NCBI RefSeq assembly: GCF_002014765.1
Contig: NZ_MUYT01000001.1
Span: 220,278-284,277, forward strand
Direction: 5' to 3'
Length of the DNA: 64,000 nt
From: Lwoffella lincolnii
Lineage (GTDB): Bacteria; Pseudomonadota; Gammaproteobacteria; Pseudomonadales; Moraxellaceae
In this document: positions 52,622 through 61,122 of the stretch, piece after piece
Position numbering within the stretch: position 1 is the stretch's first letter
Layout of the letters: each line of letters begins with the position of its first letter
Notes under the pieces: model-generated
The model's input: only the letters and a program-made list of their open reading frames with translations
Databases searched by the model: none
Told to the model about the DNA's origin: nothing
Program-made: the position numbers and the translations under genes

Positions 52622-53641
52622 ATGACGATGACAGAAGAAGAACTTGAATTTTTATCTGACCGTCATTCTTTGGCCGTCGCTCAAGCATGCCACCCACCCA
52701 TCACAGGACGGCATGAAGTTGATGCCAATACCGTTGGCATGCGTTTGGATAAAGCGGCGGCATTGGTCTTTTCGGAACATTCAAGGGCACAGCTACAAAA
52801 CTGGATAGCTTCTGGTGAATTGACAGTCAATGCACAGATTAAGAAAAGCAAATACCGCTTAAGCTTAGGTGATGAACTGCTACTAAATGCCAGCGTACAA
52901 GAGCATGGCGATGACTTACCAGAAGATTTGCCGATTGATGTGGTGTATGAAGATGACAGCGTGCTTGTGGTTAATAAACCTGTTGGTATGGTGGTGCACC
53001 CAGGTGCGGGCAATTGGACAGGCACATTGGTCAATGCGTTGCTGTTTCATTATCCTGATTTTGCCCCATTGCCCAGAGCGGGGTTGGTGCATCGTATCGA
53101 TAAAGACACATCAGGTCTGTTGATGATTGCCAAAACCAAATATGCTCAACAACATCTGACCGACCAGCTTAAAGATAAAAGCCTTTATCGCCATTATCAA
53201 TGTGTGGTGGTAGGCGATGCTCAGCACCTATCACGCCATCGCATCATAGACGAACCCATCGCCCGTCACCCCACCGTTCGCACCAAGATGAGCGTGCAAG
53301 CACATGGCAAAGAGGCCCAAACGCATATTGTTACCATCACTAAACTTAACGAATGCCATAGTCTGCTTGATGTTGAGCTAAAAACAGGGCGTACCCATCA
53401 AATTCGTGTGCATTTAAGTCATATTGGCTGTCCGTTGGTGGGTGATTCGCTCTATGGCTCACGTAACCAGTTGCGAGCCAGTCTCAGCCCCATTCAAAGG
53501 CAAGCAATCAAAGATTTCCCAAGACAAGCCTTGCATGCTTACGAGTTGGGTTTTTTACACCCAAAAAGTGGTCAACTCATTAAAGTTACTGTACCACCAC
53601 CCCAAGACATGCAAGCGTTGATTAACACTCTAAAGGAGTGA
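52622..53641 (+). CDS. rluD: 23S rRNA pseudouridine synthase RluD
   Basis: Makes pseudouridines 1911, 1915 and 1917 in helix 69 of 23S rRNA (E. coli numbering). Seen: an S4 domain (MRLDKAAALVFSEHSRAQLQ), NKPVGMVVHPGAGNWTGTLV, the catalytic Asp in LVHRIDKDTSGLLMIAKT, and KTGRTHQIRVHLSHIGCPLVGD. 339 aa. It starts 15 bp after pdxH and is followed by pgeF, a common pairing. Confidence 0.96.
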   Translation: MTMTEEELEFLSDRHSLAVAQACHPPITGRHEVDANTVGMRLDKAAALVFSEHSRAQLQNWIASGELTVNAQIKKSKYRLSLGDELLLNASVQEHGDDLPEDLPIDVVYEDDSVLVVNKPVGMVVHPGAGNWTGTLVNALLFHYPDFAPLPRAGLVHRIDKDTSGLLMIAKTKYAQQHLTDQLKDKSLYRHYQCVVVGDAQHLSRHRIIDEPIARHPTVRTKMSVQAHGKEAQTHIVTITKLNECHSLLDVELKTGRTHQIRVHLSHIGCPLVGDSLYGSRNQLRASLSPIQRQAIKDFPRQALHAYELGFLHPKSGQLIKVTVPPPQDMQALINTLKE

Positions 53642-53720
53642 TGTGTGTGTTTGGTTTATCTCTTTGCCACCATGTAATCTCCATCATGTCATCTGTAAGA
53701 CGAATCCGTGAGACATCAAC

Positions 53721-54803
53721 ATGCAACCATCACCTTATTTTAAGCCTGATTTTAAACCTTGGCGAGTCATTCATCAAGACAACGACATCATGGTGGTGCA
53801 GACCCTTGCAAAAAACAACACAGATACAGATAATACACTTGTTTTAAATGATGCGATGATTGCTGATGACGCACCATATGGGGCGTTTAATCTTGGGTTA
53901 CATGTGCAAGATGATGCCAATAAGGTATTGGCAAATCGAGCGTATTTATTGGCAAATTTGAGCCAACAATCCACCAATGTCAGTATCAATGTCAATATTA
54001 ATGTCAATGATAAGCCCACCACCAATGGTGATAATGTCATTCACCGAATTCATTGGCTAAATCAGGTACATGGCAATGCCATCATTGATGGTGATGAACA
54101 GATGTTATCCATCAAAGCTCCCAATGCTGATGCCTTGTTTAGCCGTAATAAAGGCGTGGCATTAGCCATCATGACCGCTGATTGTGTGCCGATTTGTCTG
54201 CACTTTGTTGATTTGGGTATGATTGCTTGCATTCATGCAGGCTGGCAGGGCTTGGCAAATGGCATTATTAAAAAAACCATCAACACTGTTTTGCAATCAG
54301 CCAAAGCCTTACAATCAGCCACAAACAATCAGCAACCATCTAACCATTCTTGTCCAAACCCTGCTGGGCTAACAATAAAGGCATTTATGGGAGCATGTAT
54401 CGGTGGACAAAACTATGAAGTGGGCATTGACTTAGCTCACAAGCTTGTCAGCCAAAGTTTGGCACACCATGCCGATTTATCCAGCGAACACATAAGTCAT
54501 GCAAACAACAATGTACATAACAACGCACATAATAGCATCGTAAAAAATCACAATGCTGACAACAAACTATTTAATCTAATCACTCAGGCACATGCTCAAC
54601 CCCAAAAGACTTGGCTGAATATCCAAGCACTCGCCATTTGGCAACTCGAGCAAATCGGTAGGCAAGCTCAAATTAACATACAGTTATACAACCGCCAAGC
54701 ACCTTGTGGCTATGCTGATGATGCCTATTATTCACACCGTAGAGCCACGCACATGGGGCAGAAGCACACTGGCAGAATGGCCATGTTGATTGTCAGATGT
54801 TGA
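53721..54803 (+). CDS. pgeF: PgeF/YfiH-family (DUF152) multicopper polyphenol oxidase-like protein
   Basis: In E. coli PgeF edits peptidoglycan precursors; family members also have purine nucleoside phosphorylase/adenosine deaminase activity. Seen: NLGLHVQDD, WLNQVHGNAI, the metal-binding blocks MTADCVPICLHF and IACIHAGWQGLANGII (Cys and His ligands), GACIGGQNYEVG and the C-terminal RQAPCGYADDAYYSHRRA. At 360 aa it is about 100 residues longer than usual due to two Asn/Ser/His-rich inserts (about 75-100, VSINVNINVND; and 245-285, ANNNVHNNAHNS). The rluD-pgeF order is conserved widely. Confidence 0.9.
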   Translation: MQPSPYFKPDFKPWRVIHQDNDIMVVQTLAKNNTDTDNTLVLNDAMIADDAPYGAFNLGLHVQDDANKVLANRAYLLANLSQQSTNVSINVNINVNDKPTTNGDNVIHRIHWLNQVHGNAIIDGDEQMLSIKAPNADALFSRNKGVALAIMTADCVPICLHFVDLGMIACIHAGWQGLANGIIKKTINTVLQSAKALQSATNNQQPSNHSCPNPAGLTIKAFMGACIGGQNYEVGIDLAHKLVSQSLAHHADLSSEHISHANNNVHNNAHNSIVKNHNADNKLFNLITQAHAQPQKTWLNIQALAIWQLEQIGRQAQINIQLYNRQAPCGYADDAYYSHRRATHMGQKHTGRMAMLIVRC

Positions 54804-54853
54804 TGTGTTTATTGTTGTTATCTATTATTGTTATCTGTCATTTTTATTTATCG

Positions 54854-55093
54854 TTATTTATCGTTGTCATCTGGGGAAAATGCACTGTCCAAGGCTTGTT
54901 GTACAGATTCTATCCGATTTTGACAAACCTTATAAGCCGTGATGGACTCTTCCACGATTGTCATCAGATTATCGATGTCTGGTTCTTGTTGAGTTTGTAG
55001 TAAAGTCGCATTGGTTTGTAAAATATCGTAAGCATCTTTGAAGGTTTTTGGGCCATTTTTGCGTTTACGAGTTGGGCTTGTGGTTTGTTTCAT
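54854..55093 (-). CDS. xseB: Exodeoxyribonuclease VII small subunit
   Basis: Small subunit of the single-strand exonuclease ExoVII; multiple copies bind each XseA. Seen: a helical 79-aa protein with the family core TFKDAYDILQTNATLLQ, a central helix NLMTIVEESITAYKVCQNRI and VQQALD near the end. A basic N-terminus (TRKRKNG) is extra. It lies 39 bp downstream of xseA in the same direction, so both subunits are co-transcribed. Confidence 0.9.
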   Translation of the reverse strand: MKQTTSPTRKRKNGPKTFKDAYDILQTNATLLQTQQEPDIDNLMTIVEESITAYKVCQNRIESVQQALDSAFSPDDNDK

Positions 55094-55132
55094 GGGAGTT
55101 CCTTTAATGGAATTTTTTATATGGGATTACCT

Positions 55133-56623
55133 TTATGATGGGGATATGATGGTGGCATTTGCTTGCCCATCTTTAAATTCTAACTGAATCTGCTGACCGA
55201 GATTTAAGTTTTTAACCGTACTGATTGCTTTGCCATGGTGGTCTTTGATAAGCACATAGCCTTTCTCTAACACTCGCTTAGGGTGTTGTGTTAATATCAT
55301 CTGTTGTTGGTGTTGCGTTTGTTTTTTAGCAGTTGCTAACTGCCAGTATGCTGATTGTTTGACCTGTAAAAGCTGTTGGTCAGCTTGGTTGGAAGTGGAT
55401 TTTAAGTCATAAAAAGCATGTTGTTTCACCTGATTGATATGAGCATCACACCGTTGATGAACTTGGTGGATTGCAACGTGTGACTGTCTTTTAACCAACT
55501 GCAAATAAGACACGCATTGGGTTTTGGCAATGGCAGTTTGTTGCATACTGGCAGATTTGATGTGCATCATTTGTGTGTGATTCAGCGTATGAGCCAAAGA
55601 GGTCAAGCGGTTAGCAGTGGTTTGTATGTTGATGAATGCTTGCTGAGCTTGATTCGTGATGGTTTGTAGCTGGTTGATGATGCCAGTAATCACTTTAGAT
55701 GGGGTATCAAAACGACGCTGTGCCACATCATCTAAGATGACTCGGTCTCGTGCATGACCGATTCCCACCCAGACAGGCACAGGTAACTTTGCAACCAATA
55801 CCGCAAGCTCATAGTCATTAAGATACGCCAAATCCCCCACCGAACCACCACCACGAATGATGACCACAACATCAGGTCGAGAAGTTAACTGTCTAAATGC
55901 CAATGTGATGGCTTCTTGGATTTCTTTGGGAGCATGATTGCCTTGAAAGGTGGCATGATAATAATGGAACTGGCATACGCCATGCTGTTCTAATAAATCA
56001 GACTCTTTGCGAAAATCTCCCAAACCTGCTGCATCTTGGGGAGCGATGACCAACACATGTTGAATATCAAAAGGCTTGGGGATTTTTTGATTGGCATGTA
56101 GTAAATTTTCATTGTCCAAACGTTCAATCATGGCGGTATATTGCCTTGCCAAATCACCCAACGTATAATTAGGGTCAATGTCATCTATGTTTAAAGAAAA
56201 ACCATATAGACGATGAAAATTGGCAGCCACTTTGAGCATGACGCTAAGATTGGCAGTCAGCTCTGACCCTGTGGCATGACGAAATTTGTCCAATACCCCA
56301 CTTGCTTGATAACGCCATAAGGTGGCTCGGCAACTTGCCACAACGCTACCATCATCTGACTTTTCTGCCAGTTCAAAATAGTAATGCCCAGACTTTGACG
56401 ACAGATTGCGGATTTCTGCTTTGACCCATACTTTATGATTAAACGTGTGGCTAAGCACCATGGAGACAGCAGACAGATAGTCAGATAAATTAAGTACCGT
56501 GTCATCAAACTCATCATCAGACTTATGTTTGGCTTGTTCTGTTTCGGATATGGATAATGTTTGCTGAAGCAAATCAGATTGATGCGAATCAGATTGATAT
56601 GAGTCAGGTTGGTCATCAGTCAT
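55133..56623 (-). CDS. xseA: Exodeoxyribonuclease VII large subunit
   Basis: Catalytic subunit of ExoVII. Seen: an N-terminal OB-fold (about 45-145; YLSAVSMVLSHTFNHKVWVK, SGHYYFELAEK), the catalytic domain with HVLVIAPQDAAGLGDFRKES, PDVVVIIRGGGSVGDLAYLND and VPVWVGIGHARDRVILDDVA, and a long coiled C-terminal region that binds XseB. The start at 56623 (MTDDQPDS) is preferred; the frame extends to an ATG at 56674 through a duplicated ILKPI segment. No ribosome-binding site decides between them. Confidence 0.94.
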   Translation of the reverse strand: MTDDQPDSYQSDSHQSDLLQQTLSISETEQAKHKSDDEFDDTVLNLSDYLSAVSMVLSHTFNHKVWVKAEIRNLSSKSGHYYFELAEKSDDGSVVASCRATLWRYQASGVLDKFRHATGSELTANLSVMLKVAANFHRLYGFSLNIDDIDPNYTLGDLARQYTAMIERLDNENLLHANQKIPKPFDIQHVLVIAPQDAAGLGDFRKESDLLEQHGVCQFHYYHATFQGNHAPKEIQEAITLAFRQLTSRPDVVVIIRGGGSVGDLAYLNDYELAVLVAKLPVPVWVGIGHARDRVILDDVAQRRFDTPSKVITGIINQLQTITNQAQQAFINIQTTANRLTSLAHTLNHTQMMHIKSASMQQTAIAKTQCVSYLQLVKRQSHVAIHQVHQRCDAHINQVKQHAFYDLKSTSNQADQQLLQVKQSAYWQLATAKKQTQHQQQMILTQHPKRVLEKGYVLIKDHHGKAISTVKNLNLGQQIQLEFKDGQANATIISPS

Positions 56624-56630
56624 GGCATTG

Positions 56631-56660
56631 ATTATGGGTTTTAATATTATGGGTTTTAAT
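56631..56660 (-). repeat. Exact 15-bp duplication at the xseA 5' end
   Basis: ATTATGGGTTTTAAT (plus strand) occurs twice in tandem at 56631-56645 and 56646-56660. It either lies in the xseA leader or encodes a doubled ILKPI if translation starts at 56674. Confidence 0.93.
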
Positions 56661-56719
56661 AATGTGTGGGGCAATGTGTGAGGGTGTGTCCTTCATGTTA
56701 TTCATTTTACTTTAATTTA

Positions 56720-57397
56720 ATGAGAATTGCATTGTTTGGGTTAAAAAATCAACATCTCTTTTATCATGATGCGGTTTGGTTTGGGCAGGCACAATTTTAT
56801 CTGCATAAAGAACATCAAAATAAAAAGCATCAAAAGGCTGATAAAAAATTCATACAAAGCCAAGCAGTCAGAGAATTACTGACCAAGTTATTGGCTTATT
56901 ATCACATTCACACACAACTCAATGACAGCAACTATCCTTATCGATTAGACGATGGTAAATGGGTGTCTTTTAGTCACAGTAAAGCGTATGTGGCAGTTGT
57001 GGTGTCTAATGAGCCAGTGGGAATAGACATAGAGAAAAATCCTGTTAGCATCAAGGTGGCAGAGCGATTTTTTTGCCAAGATGAGTGTGATTACCTAACA
57101 ACGTTGCCAAAGCATCAAAGTGATGCTTGTTGTAAATTATTATGGCAAATAAAAGAATGTTTGATAAAAATTGAGCAAATAAGTTTGATAGATGGGTTAA
57201 AGATAAATGTGTTAGATGCCATATTATCAGCAAATAGTCAATCCGATGGTTTAAATCACCTTGTTTGTAAGCAGCCCATAAAGTTGGAAATCAAAGGGTA
57301 TGGCAGTTATCATTTTTATTGCCATCAGCTTAATGATTTGCAATTTAGCGACTTGCCATTTAACGATTTGGTTATCTTGCTGAAACCAACATCATGA
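56720..57397 (+). CDS. 4'-phosphopantetheinyl transferase (Sfp/HetI type)
   Basis: Transfers phosphopantetheine from CoA to a carrier-protein serine. Seen: SFSHSKAYVAVVVS, then the magnesium-binding PVGIDIEKNP, and WQIKECLIKIEQ in place of the usual WxxKEA-x-K, with the Lys-Glu and final Lys kept. 225 aa from the ATG at 56720 (MRIALFGLKN); the frame is open 18 codons upstream but that part overlaps the divergent xseA promoter. No polyketide, peptide or fatty-acid carrier gene is nearby, so the target is unknown; in relatives such enzymes may modify general ACP or siderophore carriers. Confidence 0.87.
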   Translation: MRIALFGLKNQHLFYHDAVWFGQAQFYLHKEHQNKKHQKADKKFIQSQAVRELLTKLLAYYHIHTQLNDSNYPYRLDDGKWVSFSHSKAYVAVVVSNEPVGIDIEKNPVSIKVAERFFCQDECDYLTTLPKHQSDACCKLLWQIKECLIKIEQISLIDGLKINVLDAILSANSQSDGLNHLVCKQPIKLEIKGYGSYHFYCHQLNDLQFSDLPFNDLVILLKPTS

Positions 57398-57420
57398 AAT
57401 AAATAAAAAAGAACACAAAC

Positions 57421-57452
57421 ATAAAAGCTGAGCAATTTTGCTCACCTTTTAT
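57421..57452. terminator. Bidirectional hairpin terminator
   Basis: ATAAAAG-C-TGAGCA, four-base loop, TGCTCA-C-CTTTTAT: a 13-pair stem with one internal mismatch, between the convergent PPTase and outer-membrane protein genes, with T-rich tails on both strands. Confidence 0.8.
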
Positions 57453-57495
57453 GTTTTGCTGTATTTTACGATATTTTTTAAGTGTTGCTTAATGC

Positions 57496-58308
57496 TTAGA
57501 AGCGATAAGTCACACCAACTTTAGCGATTGGGTACCACTTAAGATCAGTCTTGACACTATTTGTAATTTTATTTTCAAGTTCTTGCTTAGCATTTTCGAT
57601 TGCTTGAGCTTGTGCTACATTCTGGCCATCTTTTGTGGTTTGTTTGACGGTACCAGTTACCTTGGTAGTGGATTTAAAATCACCCATATAAGCTGCACCC
57701 ACTTCAGCAAATGCACCCCAACGATCGCCGATATTAGGACGGAAACCAAGAGTGGCATAAGGGGCTAGGCGGTTTTTATTTTTAGCACGTACTTCAATGG
57801 CAGCTTCATCGCTAAGAGTAAATTTATTTTTATTATTATCAAAACTGATAGAATTGTCAGTGCCAGTAGATTCTGAAGTTACTTTAATATTAAGCTCATT
57901 TTTAGGCACCATTACCCCTGTACCCACGGTAAAGGAATTTTTGAATGGACGCATTTGTACGGCTAAGTAAGGGTTGCTATATTTAACTTTATAGTCTAAT
58001 TTACCTTTAAAATCACCATAGCCTTCACCCAAAACTTTATCATAATTAATCCAAGAGTCGTTGGCGTTTAGTTTGGTATCACCCTTAAGGTCCATACCAC
58101 TCCAACCTGCTTGTAGCTCGGTTGATTCATTCACACCCCAAGCAATATTAGCACCATAACCTAATGTGCCAATCTCAGCACTGATGGCGGCTGGGTGTGT
58201 GGCAGTTTGGAAAAAATTAGTGGCACTTTCGCCCACTTGTATGGCAGCCATAGAAGAAGTAGATGCCAATACAGCAGCAGCGATGGCAGAATAAGAAAGT
58301 ACTTTCAT
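57496..58308 (-). CDS. Outer-membrane beta-barrel protein, family not identified
   Basis: Seen: a clear signal peptide (MKVLSYSAIAAAVLASTSSM then AA), alternating amphipathic strands (ISAEIGTLGYGANIAWGV, NPYLAVQMRPFKNSFTVG, RLAPYATLGFRP, GAFAEVGAAYMG) and a C-terminal VGVTYRF ending in Phe, the BAM recognition signature. The length of 270 aa would fit 8-12 strands. Charged Lys/Asn/Asp/Thr-rich segments (about 110-175 and 205-250) look like surface loops. AAGGA precedes the ATG by six bases. A 19-bp palindrome sits beside its candidate promoter, suggesting regulated expression. I cannot match it with confidence to a named Moraxella porin. Confidence 0.82.
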   Translation of the reverse strand: MKVLSYSAIAAAVLASTSSMAAIQVGESATNFFQTATHPAAISAEIGTLGYGANIAWGVNESTELQAGWSGMDLKGDTKLNANDSWINYDKVLGEGYGDFKGKLDYKVKYSNPYLAVQMRPFKNSFTVGTGVMVPKNELNIKVTSESTGTDNSISFDNNKNKFTLSDEAAIEVRAKNKNRLAPYATLGFRPNIGDRWGAFAEVGAAYMGDFKSTTKVTGTVKQTTKDGQNVAQAQAIENAKQELENKITNSVKTDLKWYPIAKVGVTYRF

Positions 58309-58608
58309 ATTAAGTCCTTAACGTTGAAAAATCAGTCACCAAAAGTAACTGTTGGTGATGTTTTGATGATAATTAGAAATGTATGATGATGCCAGTTAGC
58401 ATGCCCCTAGCATCATCCATAAAATCTATAAATTCATTAACCTTGAAATATTATGTCATATTTTAGCGGTCATGTGCAAAGTTAATTGTTAACTTTTCCG
58501 TTTAAATGTAACCAAATCTCAAAATTATGTAATCTAATGTAGTCATGCTCCTGTTGTTGGGTGAAGTGAATGCCGTTAAATCGATGCAATTAAAATTACC
58601 CAATGCAC
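58309..58608. other. Regulatory gap upstream of the outer-membrane protein gene
   Basis: 300 bp between maeB and the outer-membrane protein gene. It contains the candidate promoter and palindrome described separately and no gene; no terminator for maeB was recognised. Confidence 0.6.
58450..58496 (-). promoter_or_regulatory. Candidate promoter and palindromic operator of the outer-membrane protein gene
   Basis: On the minus strand TTGCAC (58479-58474), 18-bp spacer, CATAAT (58455-58450). Immediately upstream and overlapping the -35 edge is a perfect palindrome AAAGTTAA-TTG-TTAACTTT (58478-58496). Position and symmetry suggest a dimeric regulator site. The transcript would carry a leader of about 130 nt. 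Confidence 0.5.
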
Positions 58609-60936
58609 TTAGCCCTGTTCATTTTGCGTTTGTGCTTGATGCACTGCCAATGCTGTCATGTTGACAATACGACGAGCGGTTGCTGATGGTGTTAGGATAT
58701 GCACAGGTTTGTTTGCCCCCAGTAAGATGGGTCCAATGGCGGCACTGTTTGTGGCGGCTTTTAGTAAGTTAAACGCAATGTTGGCAGCATCCAGTGATGG
58801 CATGATAAGTAAATTGGCTGAGCCTTTGAGTGTAGTGAATGGGAATTCTTGTTGACGTAAGACTTCATTAAGTGCTGAGTCGCCGTGCATTTCACCATCA
58901 AACTCAAAATCCACATTCATGCGTGTTAAGATGTCATGAGCGTTACGCATCTTACAAGCATCTTGTTTGTCTGATGTGCCAAAGTTAGAGTGAGACAAAA
59001 GTGCCACACGAGGTGTGATGCCAAAGCGTCGCATTTCTTGGGCTGCTAAGATGCTCATCTCAGCAATCTGTTCAGCCGTGGGATTTTCGTGAATGTATGG
59101 GTCAGCAATAAAAATGGTGCGGTCTTGCATCAATACCGCTGACATCGAATAAAAATCATTGACGTCTTCTTTTTTACCAATGACATTTTTGATGTAAGAC
59201 AGATGTAGTCCATAATGGCCAAACGTCCCACAAATTAGACCGTCTGCATCGCCTTTTTCTACCAATAATGCTCCGATAAGGGTGGTTTTGCGACGCACAT
59301 CACGGCGAGCAAGCTCAATGCTGACCCCACGTCGTTGATTGTTTTTATAATAAAATTGCCAGTAGTCATTGTAGCGTGGGTCGCTGTTGGGATTGACAAT
59401 TTCTAAATGCTGGTCTTTTTGTAGTCGTAAGCCCAATTTATTGATGCGGTCAATAATCACTTCTGGCCGCCCCACTAAAATTGGCTTGGCAATGCCTTCA
59501 TCTACCACCACTTGTACGGCACGCAACACATTGATGTCTTCACCTTCGCTAAAGACAATGCGTTTGGGAGCGGTTTTTGCTTTAGCAAACACAGGTTTCA
59601 TGATTAAAGCTGAGTTGTAGACAAATTCAGACAGCTTTTGCCGATAGGCGTTAAAATCTTCGATGGGCAGTGTTGCCACGCCTGAATCCATGGCGGCTTT
59701 GGCAACCGCAGGGGCAATTTCAAGAATTAGGTTGGGTTCAAGTGGTCCTGGAATCAGATACTCTTTGCCAAAGCTTTTTAGTTTATCGACCTCTTTTTTA
59801 GCATAATTGGTTGGCGTTGCTTCGACATGAGCCATGGCAGCAATGGCTTTTACGCAAGCAATTTTCATCTCTTCGTTGATTGTTGTTGCTCCCACGTCCA
59901 ATGCCCCACGGAAAATATAAGGGAAGCATAAGGCATTATTGACTTGGTTGGGATAATCAGAGCGACCTGTTGCCATGATGACATCAGGGCGAGCAGCGTG
60001 GGCTTCTTCGGGCATGATTTCAGGATTTGGGTTAGCTAGGGCAAAGATAATGGGGTCTTTTGCCATGCGTTTAACCATATCTTGGGTTAAGATGCCTGCC
60101 ATGGACAAGCCTAAAAACATGTCTGTGCCATCGATGATGTCATTAATGGTTTTGGCATCTGTGGCTCTGGCATAGCGTTGTTTTGACGGGTCTAGATTGT
60201 CACGATCTGTGCTGATGATGCCCCTTGAGTCGGCAACATAGATGTTATTTTTATTGACACCCAATGCACACATCAGGTCAAGACATGAAATGGCAGCTGC
60301 TCCTGCACCAGAACAAACCACGGTGATGTCTTCGATGCGTTTGTTGGTCAGTATCAAGGCATTGAGTAGGGCAGCGCCTACGATAATCGATGTGCCGTGT
60401 TGGTCATCATGGAACACAGGAATGTTCATGCGTTCTCTGAGCTCTTTTTCGATTTTAAAGCATTCTGGGGCTTTGATGTCTTCTAGGTTGATGCCGCCAA
60501 AGGTTGGTTCAAGTGCTGCCACCGCTTCGATGAATTTATCAGGGTCATTTTGAGCAATTTCAATGTCGAATACGTCAATGCCAGCAAATTTTTTAAACAA
60601 CACACCTTTGCCTTCCATGACAGGTTTAGACGCCAATGCGCCTATGTTGCCCAAACCCAAAACGGCAGTGCCATTGGTGATGACACCAACAAGGTTGGCA
60701 CGTGCGGTGTATTTGGCTGCCATCTTGGGGTTTTTTTCGATTTCTAAACAGGGGACGGCGACCCCTGGAGAATATGCCAATGCCAAATCACGTTGGTTGG
60801 CAATTTGTTTGGTTGGGGTAACTGAGATTTTACCAGGCCTTGGGTGTTGGTGATAGTGTAGGGCGGATTGTTCTAAACTTTGTTGGTCAACCGCCTGTGT
60901 GGTATCGGCATGGGTGGTGTAGGTGGTGTTGCTCAT
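58609..60936 (-). CDS. maeB: NADP-dependent malic enzyme with phosphotransacetylase-like domain
   Basis: Oxidative decarboxylation of malate to pyruvate with NADPH formation. Seen: malic-enzyme N-terminal half (about 1-430) with LALAYSPGVAVPCLEI, GLGNIGALASKPVMEGKGVLF, FHDDQHGTSIIVGAAL (catalytic and metal residues), VVCSGAGAAAISCLDL (NADP site), then a phosphotransacetylase-like C-terminal half (about 445-765; RIVFSEGEDINVLRAVQ, GLICGTFGHYGLHL, KGSANLLIMPSLDAANI). The C-terminal domain is regulatory in E. coli MaeB, where acetyl-CoA affects activity. 775 aa, the usual length. It is a single gene upstream of the outer-membrane protein gene. Confidence 0.97.
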   Translation of the reverse strand: MSNTTYTTHADTTQAVDQQSLEQSALHYHQHPRPGKISVTPTKQIANQRDLALAYSPGVAVPCLEIEKNPKMAAKYTARANLVGVITNGTAVLGLGNIGALASKPVMEGKGVLFKKFAGIDVFDIEIAQNDPDKFIEAVAALEPTFGGINLEDIKAPECFKIEKELRERMNIPVFHDDQHGTSIIVGAALLNALILTNKRIEDITVVCSGAGAAAISCLDLMCALGVNKNNIYVADSRGIISTDRDNLDPSKQRYARATDAKTINDIIDGTDMFLGLSMAGILTQDMVKRMAKDPIIFALANPNPEIMPEEAHAARPDVIMATGRSDYPNQVNNALCFPYIFRGALDVGATTINEEMKIACVKAIAAMAHVEATPTNYAKKEVDKLKSFGKEYLIPGPLEPNLILEIAPAVAKAAMDSGVATLPIEDFNAYRQKLSEFVYNSALIMKPVFAKAKTAPKRIVFSEGEDINVLRAVQVVVDEGIAKPILVGRPEVIIDRINKLGLRLQKDQHLEIVNPNSDPRYNDYWQFYYKNNQRRGVSIELARRDVRRKTTLIGALLVEKGDADGLICGTFGHYGLHLSYIKNVIGKKEDVNDFYSMSAVLMQDRTIFIADPYIHENPTAEQIAEMSILAAQEMRRFGITPRVALLSHSNFGTSDKQDACKMRNAHDILTRMNVDFEFDGEMHGDSALNEVLRQQEFPFTTLKGSANLLIMPSLDAANIAFNLLKAATNSAAIGPILLGANKPVHILTPSATARRIVNMTALAVHQAQTQNEQG

Positions 60937-61122
60937 AAGCTGTCTGTTATCCGTTAATGTGGTGAGTGTGAATGGAGTAAAAAATAATGTGTTAAAGTGT
61001 TAAAGTATTAAAGTTAAAGTATTAAAGTCATAAGGTGTTGAAGTTAAGTTAATAAGTTAAGTTGTATTTTTTAAAAACTGATAAAAACATTCTATCATTA
61101 TATGGTTGCCATTGGCTATAGG

